The notes under the pieces are model-generated. The model did no database searches, was not told where the DNA came from, and saw nothing but the letters and a program-made list of their open reading frames with translations. Below, piece by piece: positions 35,986 through 45,511 of a stretch of 64,000 nt of DNA. The stretch's first letter is position 1; each line of letters starts with the position of its first letter. Source of the stretch: Candidatus Saccharibacteria bacterium UBA1103 (GTDB lineage Bacteria; Patescibacteriota; Saccharimonadia; Saccharimonadales; Saccharimonadaceae); assembly GCA_002313515.1 (NCBI GenBank), contig DCBQ01000004.1:186001-250000 (forward strand). The letters are read 5' to 3'. A program made the position numbers and the translations under genes.

Positions 35986-36621
35986 ATGCTGGAACTACCG
36001 GCCTCTACTATCGTCAATCGTGTTGTGTCGAAAGAGCAGATATATCGCCATTCGCAACTTTCTACTGTGGACCGTGAGCGTTATATTGAACAAATTGCTA
36101 AAATCCGCTGGACCAACAAAATTGCACCCGATACCGTACCAATTGCCGCGGGCCAGTATGACGAGTTAGAGGTTTTTGAAATAGAGCTAAGAACGGATAA
36201 TGATCGTGATATTCTAAGGCTCTTACAGCCGATTGACGAGGTTATACCGTACCCTATACTGTTTCATATCATATTATTGAGCGGTAGCGATGAATATATT
36301 ATTGCCTATAAAACCGTCAACCAGAACAATGAGAACCGTGCTGTGGTACACGAGTATTTTATCAGCGATTGGCTGAACCGTGTGCAGTTAACGATGTCGG
36401 GTACGACGGTTGATCAAATCTACGCTAATTTTATTCATCAGATTGCACCTAGTGTCGATGTTGCTAACTATAATTTAGCCGACGCAATACAACGCCACGA
36501 TGGCGACAGACAGATTAAGCGCCAGATTGAACGGCTGCGACAGCAAATGATGCGTGAACCTAGCAGTGCCCGTCGCCAAGAGCTGGCGCTAGAGTGTGCC
36601 AAGCTACGCAAACAGCTATAG
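35986..36621 (+). CDS. DUF4391-family protein
   Basis: The protein follows the DUF4391 pattern: a start like LPASTIVNRVVSKEQIYRHS, a first conserved core IAKIRWTNKIAPDTVPIAAG, then VFEIELRTDN, IPYPILFHIILL and a YFISDW motif. A C-terminal helix (IERLRQQMMREPS) ends it. The family occurs between a helicase and a type III-like methyltransferase, as here, and its biochemical role is not known. The gene starts 2 nt after the helicase stop. Confidence 0.8.
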   Translation: MLELPASTIVNRVVSKEQIYRHSQLSTVDRERYIEQIAKIRWTNKIAPDTVPIAAGQYDELEVFEIELRTDNDRDILRLLQPIDEVIPYPILFHIILLSGSDEYIIAYKTVNQNNENRAVVHEYFISDWLNRVQLTMSGTTVDQIYANFIHQIAPSVDVANYNLADAIQRHDGDRQIKRQIERLRQQMMREPSSARRQELALECAKLRKQL

Positions 36622-36661
36622 ATGTGATATGATTATGTTGATAAAAGGGAGAGGAAGCGAG

Positions 36662-38545
36662 ATGAGTAGTGAGGTGGACGGCGTAATGCCAGAGAAGGTT
36701 GACATTAGCTTTTCAAAGGTGGATGATACATTTTTGGATCGGTTGGCACAGTATGTTGACCAGATGCAAAATATGCGCGAACGCTATATATTGAATTGGT
36801 CTGGTCGCGGTGAATCATTCGTTGAGGCGGGGCGGCCATTAAGCCCCGCTAAGACCTTGCGCCCGAATGTGGAGGAGAGTGTCAACTTTGACACTACTAA
36901 GAATCTGTTTATTACCGGCGATAATTTAGAGGCGCTAAAGCTTCTGCAGGAATCCTATCTGGGCAAGGTGGATATGATTTATATTGATCCGCCGTATAAT
37001 ACGGGCAGCGATTTTATCTATCATGATGATTTTAAGAAGTCGCGCGACGAAGAAATCGACGAAAGTCGTGACGAGGATGGCAATCGCCAATTCACGGTAA
37101 ACACTAAGGACAACGGGCGTTACCATTCGGATTGGCTGTCCATGATGTATCCGCGCCTGATTCTAGCTCGCAACTTTCTGTCCGACAAGGGCGTGATATT
37201 TATTAGTATTGATGAGCACGAGCAGGCTAACCTGCAAATAGTATGCAACGATGTTTTTGGCTCCGAGAACTTTATTGGTGTTGCCCCGCGCAAAACTCGC
37301 GGCTCAGCTACAACCAAGGGCGATGCGGATCTACAAAGCCTATGTGACTATGTAGTAATTTACACTAAGAATAAACGCAACGTTAGGTTTAACAAAAAGA
37401 TCGTTGGACAAAAGTCATATCCATATCATGATGATAGAGGTGATTTTTACATCGTACCATTGCAGGATAACGGTCCACACGGTACGCGGGAGGCACGTCC
37501 GAATCTTTGGTATCCAATCTACCGTCAGAATGACGGTACACTGACATACGAAGAACCTGCCAATGGATATTCTGAAAAGATTTTACCTGCTATGCATCAG
37601 AATAAGGAAGGGTGCTGGATGTGGAGTAAGAAAAAATTTGACACCGACAGTAAGGACTTGTTCGTTAAGGATGGCCGGGTTTATATAAAGCATTACAACA
37701 ACCCAGACGAAGACCAGAATAGGTATCAGTTTGAAAAACTAATGTTGAGTGACATGCAAAACTCTAAGGGCACATTGGCGGTAAATGCCTTGTTTGGCGC
37801 TAAGGGACTATTCAGTAATCCTAAGCCCGTTGAGTTAATTAAATGGTGTGAGAAGCTTGCGACCAACAAGCAGTCTTTGATTATGGATTTCTTTGCTGGT
37901 TCGGGTACGACGGCGCAGGCGGTTATGCAACAGAATGCTGATGATGGCGGGCACCGTAACTTCATCCTAGTGCAATTACCGGAAGTATGTAGCGAGAAGA
38001 GTGAGGCGTTTAAAGCTGGCTACAAAACCATTGACGAATTAAGCCGCGAGCGTATCCGTCGCGCTGCACTCCATATCAGCGCGACGGATAAAAATGCCGA
38101 TAGTCACGACTATGGCTTCCGTTCGTTACACATTGACTTAGCTAACGAAAATGATGGCATCAGCATGACACCACAGCAAACACAGCAGAGCATGCTGGAC
38201 CAACTGGTGAATAACATCCGCGAAGAGCGCACGCCGCTGGACCTGCTGTTTGGCGTGCTGCTATCTAAGGGCTGGTCAGTCGATCGCGAGATTAAACGGA
38301 TGAATGTCAATGGTAACGAGGTGTTGTGTTATGACCACATGGATGATGCGCCGGGTACCGGTGTTGTAGCGTGCTTTGACGAGCGGGTTAACCAAGCAAC
38401 GATTGAACGCATTATCGATATGGCGCCACAGGCGGCGGTCTTTCGTGATAGCTCGTTCGCAACCTCTAACGACAAAATGAACCTGGTTGAGCAGTTCCGT
38501 ACTCTGCAGTCTGACGGTATTGAGACAAAGGTCTGGGTAATCTAA
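36662..38545 (+). CDS. mod: Type III DNA methyltransferase (Mod), system 2
   Basis: This beta-class N-methyltransferase has IYIDPPYNTGSDFIYHDDF near residue 108 (motif IV) and IMDFFAGSGTTAQAV near 410 (motif I). Target recognition is expected in the region between them (~230-400). The start at 36662 is preceded by GAGAGGAAG and is preferred over an upstream in-frame ATG at 36596 inside the DUF4391 gene. The stop overlaps the next start (TAATG), which couples mod to res. It shares motifs but little else with the Mod of system 1. Confidence 0.92.
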   Translation: MSSEVDGVMPEKVDISFSKVDDTFLDRLAQYVDQMQNMRERYILNWSGRGESFVEAGRPLSPAKTLRPNVEESVNFDTTKNLFITGDNLEALKLLQESYLGKVDMIYIDPPYNTGSDFIYHDDFKKSRDEEIDESRDEDGNRQFTVNTKDNGRYHSDWLSMMYPRLILARNFLSDKGVIFISIDEHEQANLQIVCNDVFGSENFIGVAPRKTRGSATTKGDADLQSLCDYVVIYTKNKRNVRFNKKIVGQKSYPYHDDRGDFYIVPLQDNGPHGTREARPNLWYPIYRQNDGTLTYEEPANGYSEKILPAMHQNKEGCWMWSKKKFDTDSKDLFVKDGRVYIKHYNNPDEDQNRYQFEKLMLSDMQNSKGTLAVNALFGAKGLFSNPKPVELIKWCEKLATNKQSLIMDFFAGSGTTAQAVMQQNADDGGHRNFILVQLPEVCSEKSEAFKAGYKTIDELSRERIRRAALHISATDKNADSHDYGFRSLHIDLANENDGISMTPQQTQQSMLDQLVNNIREERTPLDLLFGVLLSKGWSVDREIKRMNVNGNEVLCYDHMDDAPGTGVVACFDERVNQATIERIIDMAPQAAVFRDSSFATSNDKMNLVEQFRTLQSDGIETKVWVI

Positions 38546-41500
38546 TGAAGCTACAATTTAAATACCAGCAATTTCAGGCCGATGCAGTTGATTCGGTCTG
38601 TGATGTGTTTCTGGGCCAGCCGTTTAGCCGCCCACAATTTCTAATTGATCAGGGCAATAAAGCAAATAGTCAGCAACAGCTAGCCAGTGATGAGCTGGTT
38701 AATGGTTGGTGTAATGCTGACTTAGATAAAACGTTTAACGGCGATAGACAACTACTGAATAATATCCGTAAGGTACAGCAGCGCAATGGCATCCCCATGC
38801 TGCACGATCACATTGACCGCAGCTTAAATGGCAAAATGGCGCTAACCATTGAGATGGAAACTGGTACTGGTAAAACTTACACCTATATCAAAACAGTTTT
38901 TGAGCTAAATAAGCGCTATGGTTGGAGCAAGTTTATTGTGGTGGTGCCGAGTGTGGCTATTCGCGAGGGCGTTTATAAGACGTTCCAGATTACTGGTGAT
39001 CACTTTGCCGACGAATACGAGGGCAAGCGCTGCAAATTCTTTATCTATAATTCGGCGCACACTTCGGAAATTCGGGCGTTCTCGGCGGATGGCGGTATTA
39101 ATGTCATGATTGTCAACGTACAGGCGTTTAATGCACGTGGCGCCGATGCGCGGCGAATTTACCGTGAGCTGGATTCGTTTAACGGCGTACGTCCGATTGA
39201 TAGCATTGCGGCAACCCACCCCATTGTAATTATTGATGAACCACAGTCGGTGTTGGGTAAGAAAGCGCGTGAAAGCTTGAAGGATTTTAAAGCGTTATTC
39301 TATCTGTTGTATTCGGCTACCCACCGCGAGAATTTCAATAAAATATACCGTCTGGATGCGGTTGATGCCTATCAGCGCAAGCTGGTGAAGAAAATTGGCG
39401 TCAAAGGTATTGAGAAAGTGGGCGACCGGGCGAGCAGTGGCTATTTGTATCTAGAGCGAATTAATACCTCATCCAATAGCAACCCTACGGCCACGGTGAT
39501 GCTGGAATACAGTGCGGCGGACGGTAGCGGCAAGCTAACCAAACGCACGCATAAATTGCGTGTCGGCGACGATGTCTACAACTATTCGGGCGAGATTGAA
39601 TCATATCGCCACGGCTATCAAATATCCAACATTGATGCGGCGCAGGGAATTGTGGAGTTTACTGGTAACTTCAGCATGCGCGAGGGTGATGTAGTTGGCG
39701 AAACAAACGAAGATGACATTCGCCGCCTGCAAATTGTTGAAACTATTAAGTCGCACCTAGAGTGTGAGCGATCGCTATATAGCCAGGGCATTAAGGTATT
39801 GTCGCTGTTCTTTGTGGACGAGGTGGCGAAATATAAGAGCTACGACGAGCATGGCCTAGTGCTTGACGGTGTCTACGCACGGGTATTTCAGCAGGAATAT
39901 GCTAAGCAGGTGGATAAATTGCTAGCCGAGCTAGATCAGACCAACGAAGACCCAAATTATGCGGCGTATCTGCGCCGATGGAAAGTGGCTGGCTGCCGGG
40001 TGGACGCAGGATACTTTAGTATTGATAAGAAGGGTCATGCGGTTGATAGTAAGTCTAAGCGTGGCGAGGGGTCAGATGACCAGTCGGCGTACGATTTAAT
40101 CATGAAGGACAAGGAGCGCCTACTGTCGTTTGATGAGCCGGTACGGTTTATCTTTTCGCACTCAGCACTGCGTGAAGGCTGGGATAACCCCAATGTGTTC
40201 CAGATTTGCACGCTGGGCAATCCCGGTGGCAATAGCTCGGAGATTAAGAAGCGACAGGAAATTGGCCGTGGTTTGCGCTTGGCGGTCGACCAAAACGGTG
40301 TGCGCCAGGATGCGGACGTGCTGGGCGAGGACCGCGTGCAGGCAATTAACCGCTTAACCGTAGTGGCAAATGAGAGCTACGATTCCTTTGCGCGCGGGTT
40401 GCAGGATGAGTACGCTGAGGTGCTGAAATTGCGCCCGAGTCGCTTTGAATTCGAGCTAGTGCAGAATTATCACTTTGTGGATGGTGATAATAAGAGTGTA
40501 AATCTGAGCCTGAGCGACCGTGCAGAAATATTTTCCAATATCAACGGATCTACTCTGGTTGAAGACGGCGCTATTACTGAAAAATACAGCAACATGATAC
40601 ATATGGAGAAGGTGGCGGCGGTTAGTGGTGTATTGCCAGATCGATACTCTAATATCGCTGAAAGTATGGTGGATCTATTAAATAGTATTGCCGACGGCCG
40701 CGTACTGAAGCCGGAAAATGCTCGCTCAACCGTGCATATGACCTTGCGTCGCGAAATCGTCAATCGCCCGGAATTCCAGGAGTTATGGAATCATATCAAC
40801 CAGAAAACCTACTATCAGGTAGATATGAACGAGCCAGATATGATCGCCTGCTGTGTCCGTGAGCTAAACCAGAAGCTGGCGGTAACTAGGTTGCGTCTAG
40901 CGGTGAAGTCGGGAGAAATGGAAAATGTCAGTATGGTAGCTGAGGGTCAGGCGATGACCATGGCGAAGTCGCAGCTGCAGAACGAGGTGGAAGTCGATGA
41001 TTCAGACGTGGAGTTTGACCTACTAGGTGAAATCGCCAGTCAGACTGACCTAACGCGCAGCACAGTTGCAACCATCCTGAGTAAAATTGACGAAACTAGA
41101 TTTAAGATGTTCCGTGTAAACCCTGAAGAATTCATTCGTAAATGCATTGTCATTATTAACGACGCCAAATCAACTATGCTGTCTAATAGCGTTAAATATT
41201 ATCCACTGCGTAATGAGCGCATGGATTTCAATAAGGTGTTCATTAAGAATATTGACGCCACGCCCAGTAGTATGTGCCAGGATGCAATTAAACATATCTA
41301 TGATAAGGTGCGCTTTGATTCAGATGTGGAGAGCAGGCTCGCACGTGCCATGGACACGGACGAGCAGATTGATTTCTACATTAAGCTACCTAGTAAGTAC
41401 ACTATTCATACGCCAGTTGGTGAATACAATCCCGATTGGGCGATTGTAGCCAAGTCTACCCATGATGTGACTAAACATGTTTACCTGGTGGCAGAAAGTA

Positions 41501-41655
41501 AGGGTAGTATCATGCCGGGTGATTTACGCGGTGTGGAGAGGGCTAAGATTGAGTGTGCTCGGCGCCACTTTGCAGCTATTTCAGATGGTATAGTGAACTA
41601 TGATGTGGTATCTGGTATTGACAATATCCACCACATGATCGACCAGAGCGAATAG
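38545..41655 (+). CDS. res: Type III restriction enzyme Res subunit, system 2
   Basis: This long (1036-residue) superfamily 2 translocase has METGTGKTYTY near residue 105, IIDEPQSV near 230 (the DEPQ box of classic type III Res), SALREGWDNPNVF near 540, RQEIGRGLRL near 572 and the C-terminal nuclease motif YNPDWAIV with VAESKG (~960-985). It should cut DNA next to unmethylated sites with Mod. The coding sequence appears intact, in contrast to the helicase upstream. Confidence 0.92.
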   Translation: MKLQFKYQQFQADAVDSVCDVFLGQPFSRPQFLIDQGNKANSQQQLASDELVNGWCNADLDKTFNGDRQLLNNIRKVQQRNGIPMLHDHIDRSLNGKMALTIEMETGTGKTYTYIKTVFELNKRYGWSKFIVVVPSVAIREGVYKTFQITGDHFADEYEGKRCKFFIYNSAHTSEIRAFSADGGINVMIVNVQAFNARGADARRIYRELDSFNGVRPIDSIAATHPIVIIDEPQSVLGKKARESLKDFKALFYLLYSATHRENFNKIYRLDAVDAYQRKLVKKIGVKGIEKVGDRASSGYLYLERINTSSNSNPTATVMLEYSAADGSGKLTKRTHKLRVGDDVYNYSGEIESYRHGYQISNIDAAQGIVEFTGNFSMREGDVVGETNEDDIRRLQIVETIKSHLECERSLYSQGIKVLSLFFVDEVAKYKSYDEHGLVLDGVYARVFQQEYAKQVDKLLAELDQTNEDPNYAAYLRRWKVAGCRVDAGYFSIDKKGHAVDSKSKRGEGSDDQSAYDLIMKDKERLLSFDEPVRFIFSHSALREGWDNPNVFQICTLGNPGGNSSEIKKRQEIGRGLRLAVDQNGVRQDADVLGEDRVQAINRLTVVANESYDSFARGLQDEYAEVLKLRPSRFEFELVQNYHFVDGDNKSVNLSLSDRAEIFSNINGSTLVEDGAITEKYSNMIHMEKVAAVSGVLPDRYSNIAESMVDLLNSIADGRVLKPENARSTVHMTLRREIVNRPEFQELWNHINQKTYYQVDMNEPDMIACCVRELNQKLAVTRLRLAVKSGEMENVSMVAEGQAMTMAKSQLQNEVEVDDSDVEFDLLGEIASQTDLTRSTVATILSKIDETRFKMFRVNPEEFIRKCIVIINDAKSTMLSNSVKYYPLRNERMDFNKVFIKNIDATPSSMCQDAIKHIYDKVRFDSDVESRLARAMDTDEQIDFYIKLPSKYTIHTPVGEYNPDWAIVAKSTHDVTKHVYLVAESKGSIMPGDLRGVERAKIECARRHFAAISDGIVNYDVVSGIDNIHHMIDQSE

Positions 41656-41683
41656 CGTTATAGATGTGGTGTATAATATAGAT

Positions 41684-42670
41684 ATGAACATGAAGAGTGC
41701 GGTGGAATGTTGGAATGAGTTTTGTAATACGGTAAATAATTTTAACTACAGTAACGAGGCGCAGTATGAGTTAGTGTTGACGACGCTATTTAGGACGCTA
41801 TTCGGCTGGGAAACTTCTAACCAGGAGACTTTTCATCTGGGCAACCATAATGCAGTGCGATTAGATATCGCCCTTAAGCGTGATGACAAGATTGATATTG
41901 TAGTGGAGGTCAAAACTCATGATGCTGATCCGCGCAATGAACAGGTAGCGCAGCTGGGATCTTACTTGATGCTAACCAAGGTGCGCTTTGGCCTGTTGAT
42001 TGGTAAGAAAATTTCAATTGTTTATAACGATGTTCGTGGTATTGAAGAGCCGATTCGGTTGCTAGATATTGAGATGACGCCAGATAACAAGGATGGTGTG
42101 CGCCTAGTGGACGCAATTCTATGCAGTAAGTTTGGCCATGGCGAGAAGCTGGAGGCCTATTGTACTGAACTAATTCGTCGGTTGAATATTCGGACGCAGG
42201 CCAATGACTTAGTAAAGCTATTGGTTTCAGAGGACGGTCGAGCGGTGGTGTTAGATGCACTAAAGAATAGTAGTCTAGCTGGGACTTATAACGTACGGGC
42301 AATAGAACTGGCGTGTGAGCGGATTGCCGTAGTGGAGAGTGCTGCGCCGCATGTCATTGAGCACGTGGACACAGACAAAGATACGACGGTCAAAAGCAAG
42401 AGCAAGCAAACTAACTTTGAAATGCTGAACATACCAATCGGGTCGGCAATTGAATGCATCATAAACAATCAGATCTATACGGTGAAAAATGGTGTAAATA
42501 AGATTGCTGACATAAACGGCAACCAAACGACGCCGTCTCATGTTGCAAGTGATTTAATTGGGCGACCCGTTAATGGCTATGATTACTTTACCTACGGCGG
42601 TCGCAAGCTAACCGACATTCGGCGCGAGATTGATGATACTTATCTAGCACCAAAAACTAATGAAGAGTAG
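41684..42670 (+). CDS. PD-(D/E)xK nuclease-like protein with C-terminal RAMA-like domain
   Basis: The N-terminal ~170 residues look like the type I restriction enzyme R N-terminal nuclease fold: RLDIALKRDDKIDIVVEVKTHD, in which Asp, Glu and Lys form the nuclease site near residues 60-76. Residues ~249-312 (IPIGSAIECIINNQIYTVKN, HVASDLIGRPVNGYDYFTYG) fit the RAMA domain, found in restriction proteins and thought to sense modified bases. TATAAT (41672-41677) ends 6 nt before the ATG, so it has its own leaderless transcript. The gene adjoins system 2 and may add a modification-dependent cut, which is an inference. Confidence 0.7.
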   Translation: MNMKSAVECWNEFCNTVNNFNYSNEAQYELVLTTLFRTLFGWETSNQETFHLGNHNAVRLDIALKRDDKIDIVVEVKTHDADPRNEQVAQLGSYLMLTKVRFGLLIGKKISIVYNDVRGIEEPIRLLDIEMTPDNKDGVRLVDAILCSKFGHGEKLEAYCTELIRRLNIRTQANDLVKLLVSEDGRAVVLDALKNSSLAGTYNVRAIELACERIAVVESAAPHVIEHVDTDKDTTVKSKSKQTNFEMLNIPIGSAIECIINNQIYTVKNGVNKIADINGNQTTPSHVASDLIGRPVNGYDYFTYGGRKLTDIRREIDDTYLAPKTNEE

Positions 42671-42703
42671 CTGGCTATATGAATGGGTCGCTGTATGGAT
42701 AAT

Positions 42704-43666
42704 CTACCTAGGAAATAAGTTCCCTAAGCTGTCGTAATTAAAGCCTGAAGCAGTTGTGTTTTGCCTATAAATAGAGTAGACGCCAAGTTTGTTGGTTGTC
42801 TTTGTGAGGTTCTTAACGGTTAGATACTGCGCTAGCTGCTTGGTGGGTCCCAATACTCCCAAATAGTTATATAGGCTATCGATAAAATTAGAATTAATAT
42901 TTGAGTGCAAATAATCCTTCTGGAACGTGGCTGGAGCATTCAGTATTTTACTAATGTTGCAACCTATAGCGTCGCTAAGGTTCGCGAGGGTCGCACGTTT
43001 GCTTATTGTGCAATTAATCTTTAATAGGATTGAATCATCCGTGCACTCGTTGTAGAAGGATGATCTAGTGTAGCCGCCAAGCAGACCCACTGAATTGCGC
43101 ACGATATCAGTTAGGTAGTCCTTGATAGCTGCCAATACTACGCGGTCGGTAATTGTAGGTTGATCAATATCAATGTTGATGGCAATGTCATCGAACGAGT
43201 TTGGATACTTGCGGCCGGTCAGTATAACAGGCTTCGGTAAATCCTCGTGATAATTAATTCTGTCTAGTCGAATGCCTGGCATGCTATCAACGGGTTGAAA
43301 ATGACGCTTTTCTAACTGATTAATCGACTCGGTAAATCGACTGTCGTCGCGTACTTGGTAAAGCTTGCCCATTTCGGCCTCGACCTGGGACTTATAAACA
43401 TTAAGCTTTGTGCGATCTATTTTGATATGCGACGTTATAGTGTCGTTCAGCTTAGATAATATGCGTTCGTTTACTGCAGATACGTTTAGTAGAGTAATTT
43501 TTTGAAAGGTTGTAGCCGATATACTACACAACAACGAGATGGGAACTTTGTAGTGTCTTTCTAATTGTCCGCAGATTGCGTCAACGTAGGCGTGCTCGAA
43601 AATATGGGCTATATCCGACTCGATACCTGATATATCCATAAAGTATACTTGCGATGCACTGCTCAT
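42704..43666 (-). CDS. Divergent M16 (pitrilysin)-like metallopeptidase
   Basis: IAHIFEHAYVDAI near residue 21 matches the inverted zinc motif HxxEH of M16 peptidases, and a Glu some 80 residues later (KSQVEAEMGKLY) is a plausible third ligand. The two other M16 proteins in this window have HIYEH and HLYEH. The 320-residue length is a single M16 unit with a shorter N-terminus than those two. A TATAAT box lies 9 nt upstream. The C-terminal half is not recognisable. The call rests on the motif and its position. Confidence 0.5.
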   Translation of the reverse strand: MSSASQVYFMDISGIESDIAHIFEHAYVDAICGQLERHYKVPISLLCSISATTFQKITLLNVSAVNERILSKLNDTITSHIKIDRTKLNVYKSQVEAEMGKLYQVRDDSRFTESINQLEKRHFQPVDSMPGIRLDRINYHEDLPKPVILTGRKYPNSFDDIAINIDIDQPTITDRVVLAAIKDYLTDIVRNSVGLLGGYTRSSFYNECTDDSILLKINCTISKRATLANLSDAIGCNISKILNAPATFQKDYLHSNINSNFIDSLYNYLGVLGPTKQLAQYLTVKNLTKTTNKLGVYSIYRQNTTASGFNYDSLGNLFPR

Positions 43667-43699
43667 TCATTAGTGATTATACCTTATCAAAAGGAAAAA

Positions 43700-43716
43700 G
43701 GGCAACAACGTTGCCC
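43700..43716 (-). terminator. Rho-independent terminator
   Basis: On the minus strand GGGCAAC, GTT, GTTGCCC and then TTTTTCC. It lies just past the stop of the small 43727 gene. Confidence 0.85.
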
Positions 43717-43726
43717 CGCCGAGTAT

Positions 43727-43888
43727 TTACTTGGACTTCTGTCCCGACTGGCCGCGGCCTTCACTGATGTGCGGACCAGATTCGCCCTTGAACTTGTCGC
43801 CGCCGCGAGACTGTTGCCTCGCTACGCGCTCAGCACCCTGTCGCTTGGACTGGTTGCTCTTGCTGTCGGGATTGCGTTTTGATGCCAT
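43727..43888 (-). CDS. Small basic hydrophilic protein, 53 residues
   Basis: The ORF encodes MASKRNPDSKSNQSKRQGAE at the start and ends in a Gly/Ser/Lys-rich tail (SEGRGQSGQKSK). No hydrophobic segment is present and it is likely disordered. It has AAAGGA 8 nt before the ATG and a strong terminator immediately after the stop, which together support a real gene despite the size. The family is unrecognised; nucleic-acid binding is possible from its charge. Confidence 0.65.
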   Translation of the reverse strand: MASKRNPDSKSNQSKRQGAERVARQQSRGGDKFKGESGPHISEGRGQSGQKSK

Positions 43889-44096
43889 GATGACATCCTT
43901 TCATGTACGAGAGGCTGTGCCTCTAAATTTGCATAGTCATCTGTGCTATGTACAGGAGACATGATACACCTGTAACCTGGTGGCGTCAACAATGCGATCG
44001 ATCCTATGAGAATAATGATGGTGTGTCCGTTAAAGAGTGCTCCAAGTAAGGTCATCGTCTGATGGATGAAAGCCGTCAGTATGTGCACCTGGCGGC

Positions 44097-44549
44097 ATGA
44101 GCTATGGCCACTGTAGCGTGGATCCATCTGGCAACGTTACCTATGACCGCCAACCTGGCGAAGCGCATGGCGCTCAGAACTTCACAAATGCTAGCCAGCG
44201 TCGAGCCGCTCGAAAGAGTGATGTTGGACGGGTGGCGCACGGGAATACGTCAAATGCTGACTTCTTTGGAAGCGATGATTATCACATGAGTGATCGAGCG
44301 GCATTTTGGCCGCCCGTTCACACAGTGGATGAATGGGGCTATGACATTACCATTGCCTTCGGCAAAGGTGAGCATAGTGGCGAAACTCTGATCTGCGACG
44401 GGCATGTAAGTGCTGATGAGTTTTGGGGCAAGAAAACCGTACAGGAAGGCTCTAAACGGGTCAAGGTGAAGAGGCATGATCATTATATGCCTGACGGCAG
44501 TCCGGCAGGTAAACATAAAGATCGTGGCAACTACACGGGTGGCCTCTGA
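44097..44549 (+). CDS. Small protein with C-terminal DRGNYTG-type tail
   Basis: The 150-residue product has no hydrophobic segment. Its middle and end (ITIAFGKGEHSGETLICDGH, later KHKDRGNYTGGL) align with the interrupted protein at 52370-52673 (VTFSYGAGESNKGETLVSDGH and HRGKYTGPDC). The protein at 52741 shares only the tail. A conserved tail on otherwise different small proteins suggests a sorting or recognition signal. The upstream region shows no clear ribosome site, so the exact start is uncertain. The DNA immediately upstream (43889-44096) holds nothing else that I can identify. A strong terminator follows. Confidence 0.6.
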   Translation: MSYGHCSVDPSGNVTYDRQPGEAHGAQNFTNASQRRAARKSDVGRVAHGNTSNADFFGSDDYHMSDRAAFWPPVHTVDEWGYDITIAFGKGEHSGETLICDGHVSADEFWGKKTVQEGSKRVKVKRHDHYMPDGSPAGKHKDRGNYTGGL

Positions 44550-44567
44550 TAATATACCTACCAAGCA

Positions 44568-44601
44568 AAAAGAGCGGCTATTTGACAGTGGCCGCTCTTT
44601 T
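44568..44601. terminator. Rho-independent terminator, usable in both directions
   Basis: AAAAGAGCGGC and GCCGCTCTTTT pair around a 12-nt loop. On the + strand it ends the 44097 gene with a TTTT run. Confidence 0.85.
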
Positions 44602-44617
44602 AATCATAATATATAAA

Positions 44618-44962
44618 ATGATAAATATTGGCAATTCGGATAGCAAGGCTCTGCGTGAGTTATATGACGAGCTAGAAAAAGCGCTCCGTCCATGTATGAG
44701 TATTGATTTGGATGATAGCAGGCTAAACGAGCTTCGCAGTGCTGGGGAGTGCGCACTAAAGCTATTCCTGATACCGTCGATTGCTGGATTAGCCAAGAAG
44801 TACTCAGCTGTCAGTAGTTGTCAAGCGGTTGTAGCCAAAATTGCAAATGCTAAAACGACTGACCGTAACTTCAGTGGAGTATCGGAAATATCTGACGCAC
44901 TAGACGGCTTGGCGGACTTAGTTAATGGTGCGCCGTATGCTGAGCTTAAGAGGAGTCCATAG
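44618..44962 (+). CDS. Hypothetical small helical protein
   Basis: The 114-residue product (MINIGNSDSKALRELYDELE) is soluble and helical, with a hydrophobic central helix (ALKLFLIPSIAGLAKKYS). It is unrecognised. CATAAT at 44605-44610 lies 7 nt before the ATG, suggesting a leaderless mRNA; an in-frame codon upstream at 44582 lies in the terminator and is rejected. The next gene starts 27 nt later. Confidence 0.55.
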   Translation: MINIGNSDSKALRELYDELEKALRPCMSIDLDDSRLNELRSAGECALKLFLIPSIAGLAKKYSAVSSCQAVVAKIANAKTTDRNFSGVSEISDALDGLADLVNGAPYAELKRSP

Positions 44963-44989
44963 CTAAAGGAATACATTCGCCATCATATT

Positions 44990-45439
44990 TTGGATAGATT
45001 TTACGAAAAGAGTACTATTATGCGTGACGATAGTCGTCAAATTATTGATGCGCGTCAGGATGCAGCAGATAGCCTGAACAGTATGCTACAGGCAAGTAAG
45101 TATAAGGATTTATTTAAGCGATACTCGATATTATGGTTTATTAGAGATTATGCTGGACTATCAACTGATTTGACTGACTATGAAGGTGAGTCGTCGTGGT
45201 TTATGCTGTTGGGTTTGGTCGCCGCGTTGCGTGATATGGCTGAGAAGAAAATCTTTATCGATGAAGCCGATCTCTCTAACATGCGGGCGTTAATAAATGA
45301 GATAGATAAAATTATTAGCAATCCTGTGCTAAACAGGGTCCGAGATGGTATGTCGGCTGATGATATTGCACGGAGTGAATCGGAGATTGAGTTCTGGATT
45401 GACTTTCATGTGAATGTATCGCCATGCGGGCTGCTATGA
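44990..45439 (+). CDS. Hypothetical helical protein, about 149 residues
   Basis: The protein is mainly helical. The segment YAGLSTDLTDYEG recalls LGGLSVDLSEYLG in the small protein at 52741, and LRDMAEKKIFID recalls LRDLFGDKFID at 4566. These short resemblances hint at a dispersed helical family. The annotated start is a TTG; AAAGGA lies about 20 nt upstream, so an in-frame ATT at 44975 is an alternative. No function could be assigned. Confidence 0.5.
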   Translation: MDRFYEKSTIMRDDSRQIIDARQDAADSLNSMLQASKYKDLFKRYSILWFIRDYAGLSTDLTDYEGESSWFMLLGLVAALRDMAEKKIFIDEADLSNMRALINEIDKIISNPVLNRVRDGMSADDIARSESEIEFWIDFHVNVSPCGLL

Positions 45440-45511
45440 GATTTATATTGCTACAATTCAGAAAACTATCATACTCATGCTATAATAATTATTAAAAATA
45501 AGGAGGCATGA

